Source: Bacillota bacterium
GTDB lineage: Bacteria > Bacillota > Bacilli > Tumebacillales > Effusibacillaceae
DNA: 14,780 bases
NCBI GenBank assembly: GCA_020059765.1
Contig: JAGVBM010000130.1
Location: 1-14,780 of the forward strand
Reading direction: 5' to 3'
This document shows positions 13,661 to 14,780 of the stretch, piece after piece. Every line of letters begins with the position of its first letter. The first letter of the stretch is position 1. Made by a program: the position numbers and the translations under genes. The notes beneath the pieces were generated by a model. That model had not been told where the DNA came from. It saw only the letters and a list, made by a program, of their open reading frames with translations, and did not search any database.

Positions 13661-14780
13661 ATGGAACAACAACGAGTAGTGGATGTGCAGGACAAGCTGC
13701 CGATACTGCAGGCGCTGCCGCTTTCATTGCAGCATCTGTTCGCGATGTTCGGCGCAACGGTTCTGGTACCCGTTCTGACCGGACTGAATCCGGCAGTTGC
13801 CCTGTTGACAAGCGGGATCGGAACATTGCTGTATATTTTTCTGACAAAAGGGCAGATTCCAGGATATCTGGGTTCTTCGTTTGCCTTTATCGGCCCGATC
13901 ATTGCGGTGTCGAAAGCGGAAGGGCCGGGGGCTGCGATGTTTGGGGCATTGCTCTCGGGGATTGTGTATATCATTGTCGCCGCCATCGTTTCCAAATACG
14001 GCGTGCGTTGGCTCAACCGCCTGATGCCGCCGGTTGTGGTCGGTTCCGTTGTCATCGTCATCGGTTTGGGCCTTGCCAACGTGGCAGTGAAAATGGCGAG
14101 TGAAGATTTGCGGATCGCCTTTGTCGCTCTGGGTATCGCGATTCTGGCGGCCGGATTTTTCCGCGGATTTCTCGGGGTGATACCGATACTGGTCGGGATT
14201 ATCGGCGGCTACAGTTTTGCGGCAGCCGTCGGAGCGGTTGACTTTGCAAAAGTCTGGCAGGCGCCGATCTTCGAAATTCCGCAATTCACAAGTCCGCAAG
14301 TATCCTGGTTGGCCGTTTGGACAATTGCGCCGGTTGCGCTGGTGACAATCGCGGAGCATATCGGCCATTTGCTGGTCACGCAGAATATCGTCGGCCGCAA
14401 CCTGATGGAAAAACCAGGCTTGCATCGCTCTCTGCTGGGGGACGGTGTCGCCACGTCAATTGCCAGCTTGCTGGGCGGACCGCCCGCGACCACTTACGGG
14501 GAAAATATCGGCGTGATGGCAATTACCCGCATCTACTCCGTCTATGTAATCGGCGGTGCCGCAGTAATGGCGATACTCTTCTCCTTCTTCGGCAAGTTAA
14601 ACGCCCTGATTTCTTCCATTCCGAGTGCGGTAATGGGCGGCATCACGATCTTGCTGTTCGGCATTATCGCCTCGGCTGGATTGCGGATGCTGGTGGACTC
14701 GGGAATCGACTACAGCAACAAGCGCAACCTGATTATCTCCAGCGTCATTATGGTGGTGGGTGTCGGCGGCATGGCGCTGC
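13661..14780 (+). CDS. pyrP: Uracil permease (UraA/PyrP), 3' truncated by window end
   Basis: The frame is open from ATG 13661 to the window end, giving 373 residues with no stop. It is a nucleobase/ascorbate (NCS2) transporter that imports uracil by proton symport, with alternating hydrophobic helices throughout. It starts with a short cytosolic tail and LPLSLQHLFAMFGATVLVPVLTG (19-41). The substrate-binding glutamates of E. coli UraA correspond to Glu232 in TIAEHIGHLLVT and Glu281 in GGPPATTYGENIGVMAITR. Both motifs are typical of uracil rather than purine carriers. AGGAGG (13646-13651) lies nine bases before the ATG. It is 71 bases after pyrR with no terminator or second PyrR loop, so it shares the pyrR transcript and its attenuation. 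Confidence 0.95.
   Translation, partial: MEQQRVVDVQDKLPILQALPLSLQHLFAMFGATVLVPVLTGLNPAVALLTSGIGTLLYIFLTKGQIPGYLGSSFAFIGPIIAVSKAEGPGAAMFGALLSGIVYIIVAAIVSKYGVRWLNRLMPPVVVGSVVIVIGLGLANVAVKMASEDLRIAFVALGIAILAAGFFRGFLGVIPILVGIIGGYSFAAAVGAVDFAKVWQAPIFEIPQFTSPQVSWLAVWTIAPVALVTIAEHIGHLLVTQNIVGRNLMEKPGLHRSLLGDGVATSIASLLGGPPATTYGENIGVMAITRIYSVYVIGGAAVMAILFSFFGKLNALISSIPSAVMGGITILLFGIIASAGLRMLVDSGIDYSNKRNLIISSVIMVVGVGGMAL

Noticed and set aside
1..14780. Mobile element, prophage, CRISPR or defence island
   Set aside because: No transposase, integrase, spaced repeat array, tRNA-adjacent junction or defence-type domain is visible. Every sizeable gene except the small minus-strand one fits a housekeeping family or a common conserved family.

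Overview
The window looks like a chromosomal stretch from a spore-forming, low-to-mid GC Gram-positive bacterium (Bacillota, class Bacilli). Three things point that way. The gene order pgeF/ylmD - ylmE - sepF - ylmG - ylmH(rqcP) - divIVA - ileS - TraR/DksA-type gene - lspA - rluD(ylyB) - pyrR - pyrP is the classical Bacillus-type division/ileS/pyr neighbourhood. The RNA control is also of that type: a tRNA-Ile T-box leader and a PyrR attenuator. Ribosome sites are strong AGGAGG-like sequences. The moderate GC and the genes inserted relative to Bacillus subtilis suggest a deeper Bacilli lineage such as Alicyclobacillaceae; that placement is inference only.

Bases 1-3240 hold a forward block. 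It contains the 3' end of pgeF, a PLP-binding YggS-family gene, sepF, a YggT-family membrane gene, ylmH/rqcP and divIVA. Bases 3241-3580 are the ileS control region: a near-consensus promoter, a T-box leader with an ATC (isoleucine) specifier and a strong attenuator hairpin. IleS follows (3581-6352) and ends at a strong, apparently bidirectional terminator.

Bases 6400-7915 hold a 59-residue two-helix membrane protein on the minus strand, converging on ileS. Running forward from the same intergenic region is a pair: a DUF5665-like membrane protein and a TraR/DksA zinc-finger protein of the YteA type, in the position of B. subtilis ylyA. A second bidirectional terminator separates this pair from pgcA (alpha-phosphoglucomutase, minus strand). 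PgcA is divergent from a MATE-family efflux gene. Compared with B. subtilis, pgcA and the MATE gene interrupt the ylyA-lspA junction.

Bases 11240-14780 are the lspA-rluD operon with its own extended -10 promoter, then the pyr operon. That operon starts with a leader in which I can lay out a PyrR-binding hairpin, an antiterminator and a terminator as mutually exclusive structures. Then come pyrR and a uracil permease gene cut by the window end.

Functionally the window combines division-site proteins (SepF, DivIVA, YggT family), translation and quality control (IleS, RqcP, RluD), lipoprotein maturation (LspA), sugar-phosphate supply for the envelope (PgcA) and pyrimidine salvage (PyrR, PyrP). 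I find no mobile element, CRISPR array, tRNA or rRNA, and no clearly new biological system. The least ordinary items are the small minus-strand membrane gene, the DUF5665/YteA-like pair and the fully readable pyr attenuator.
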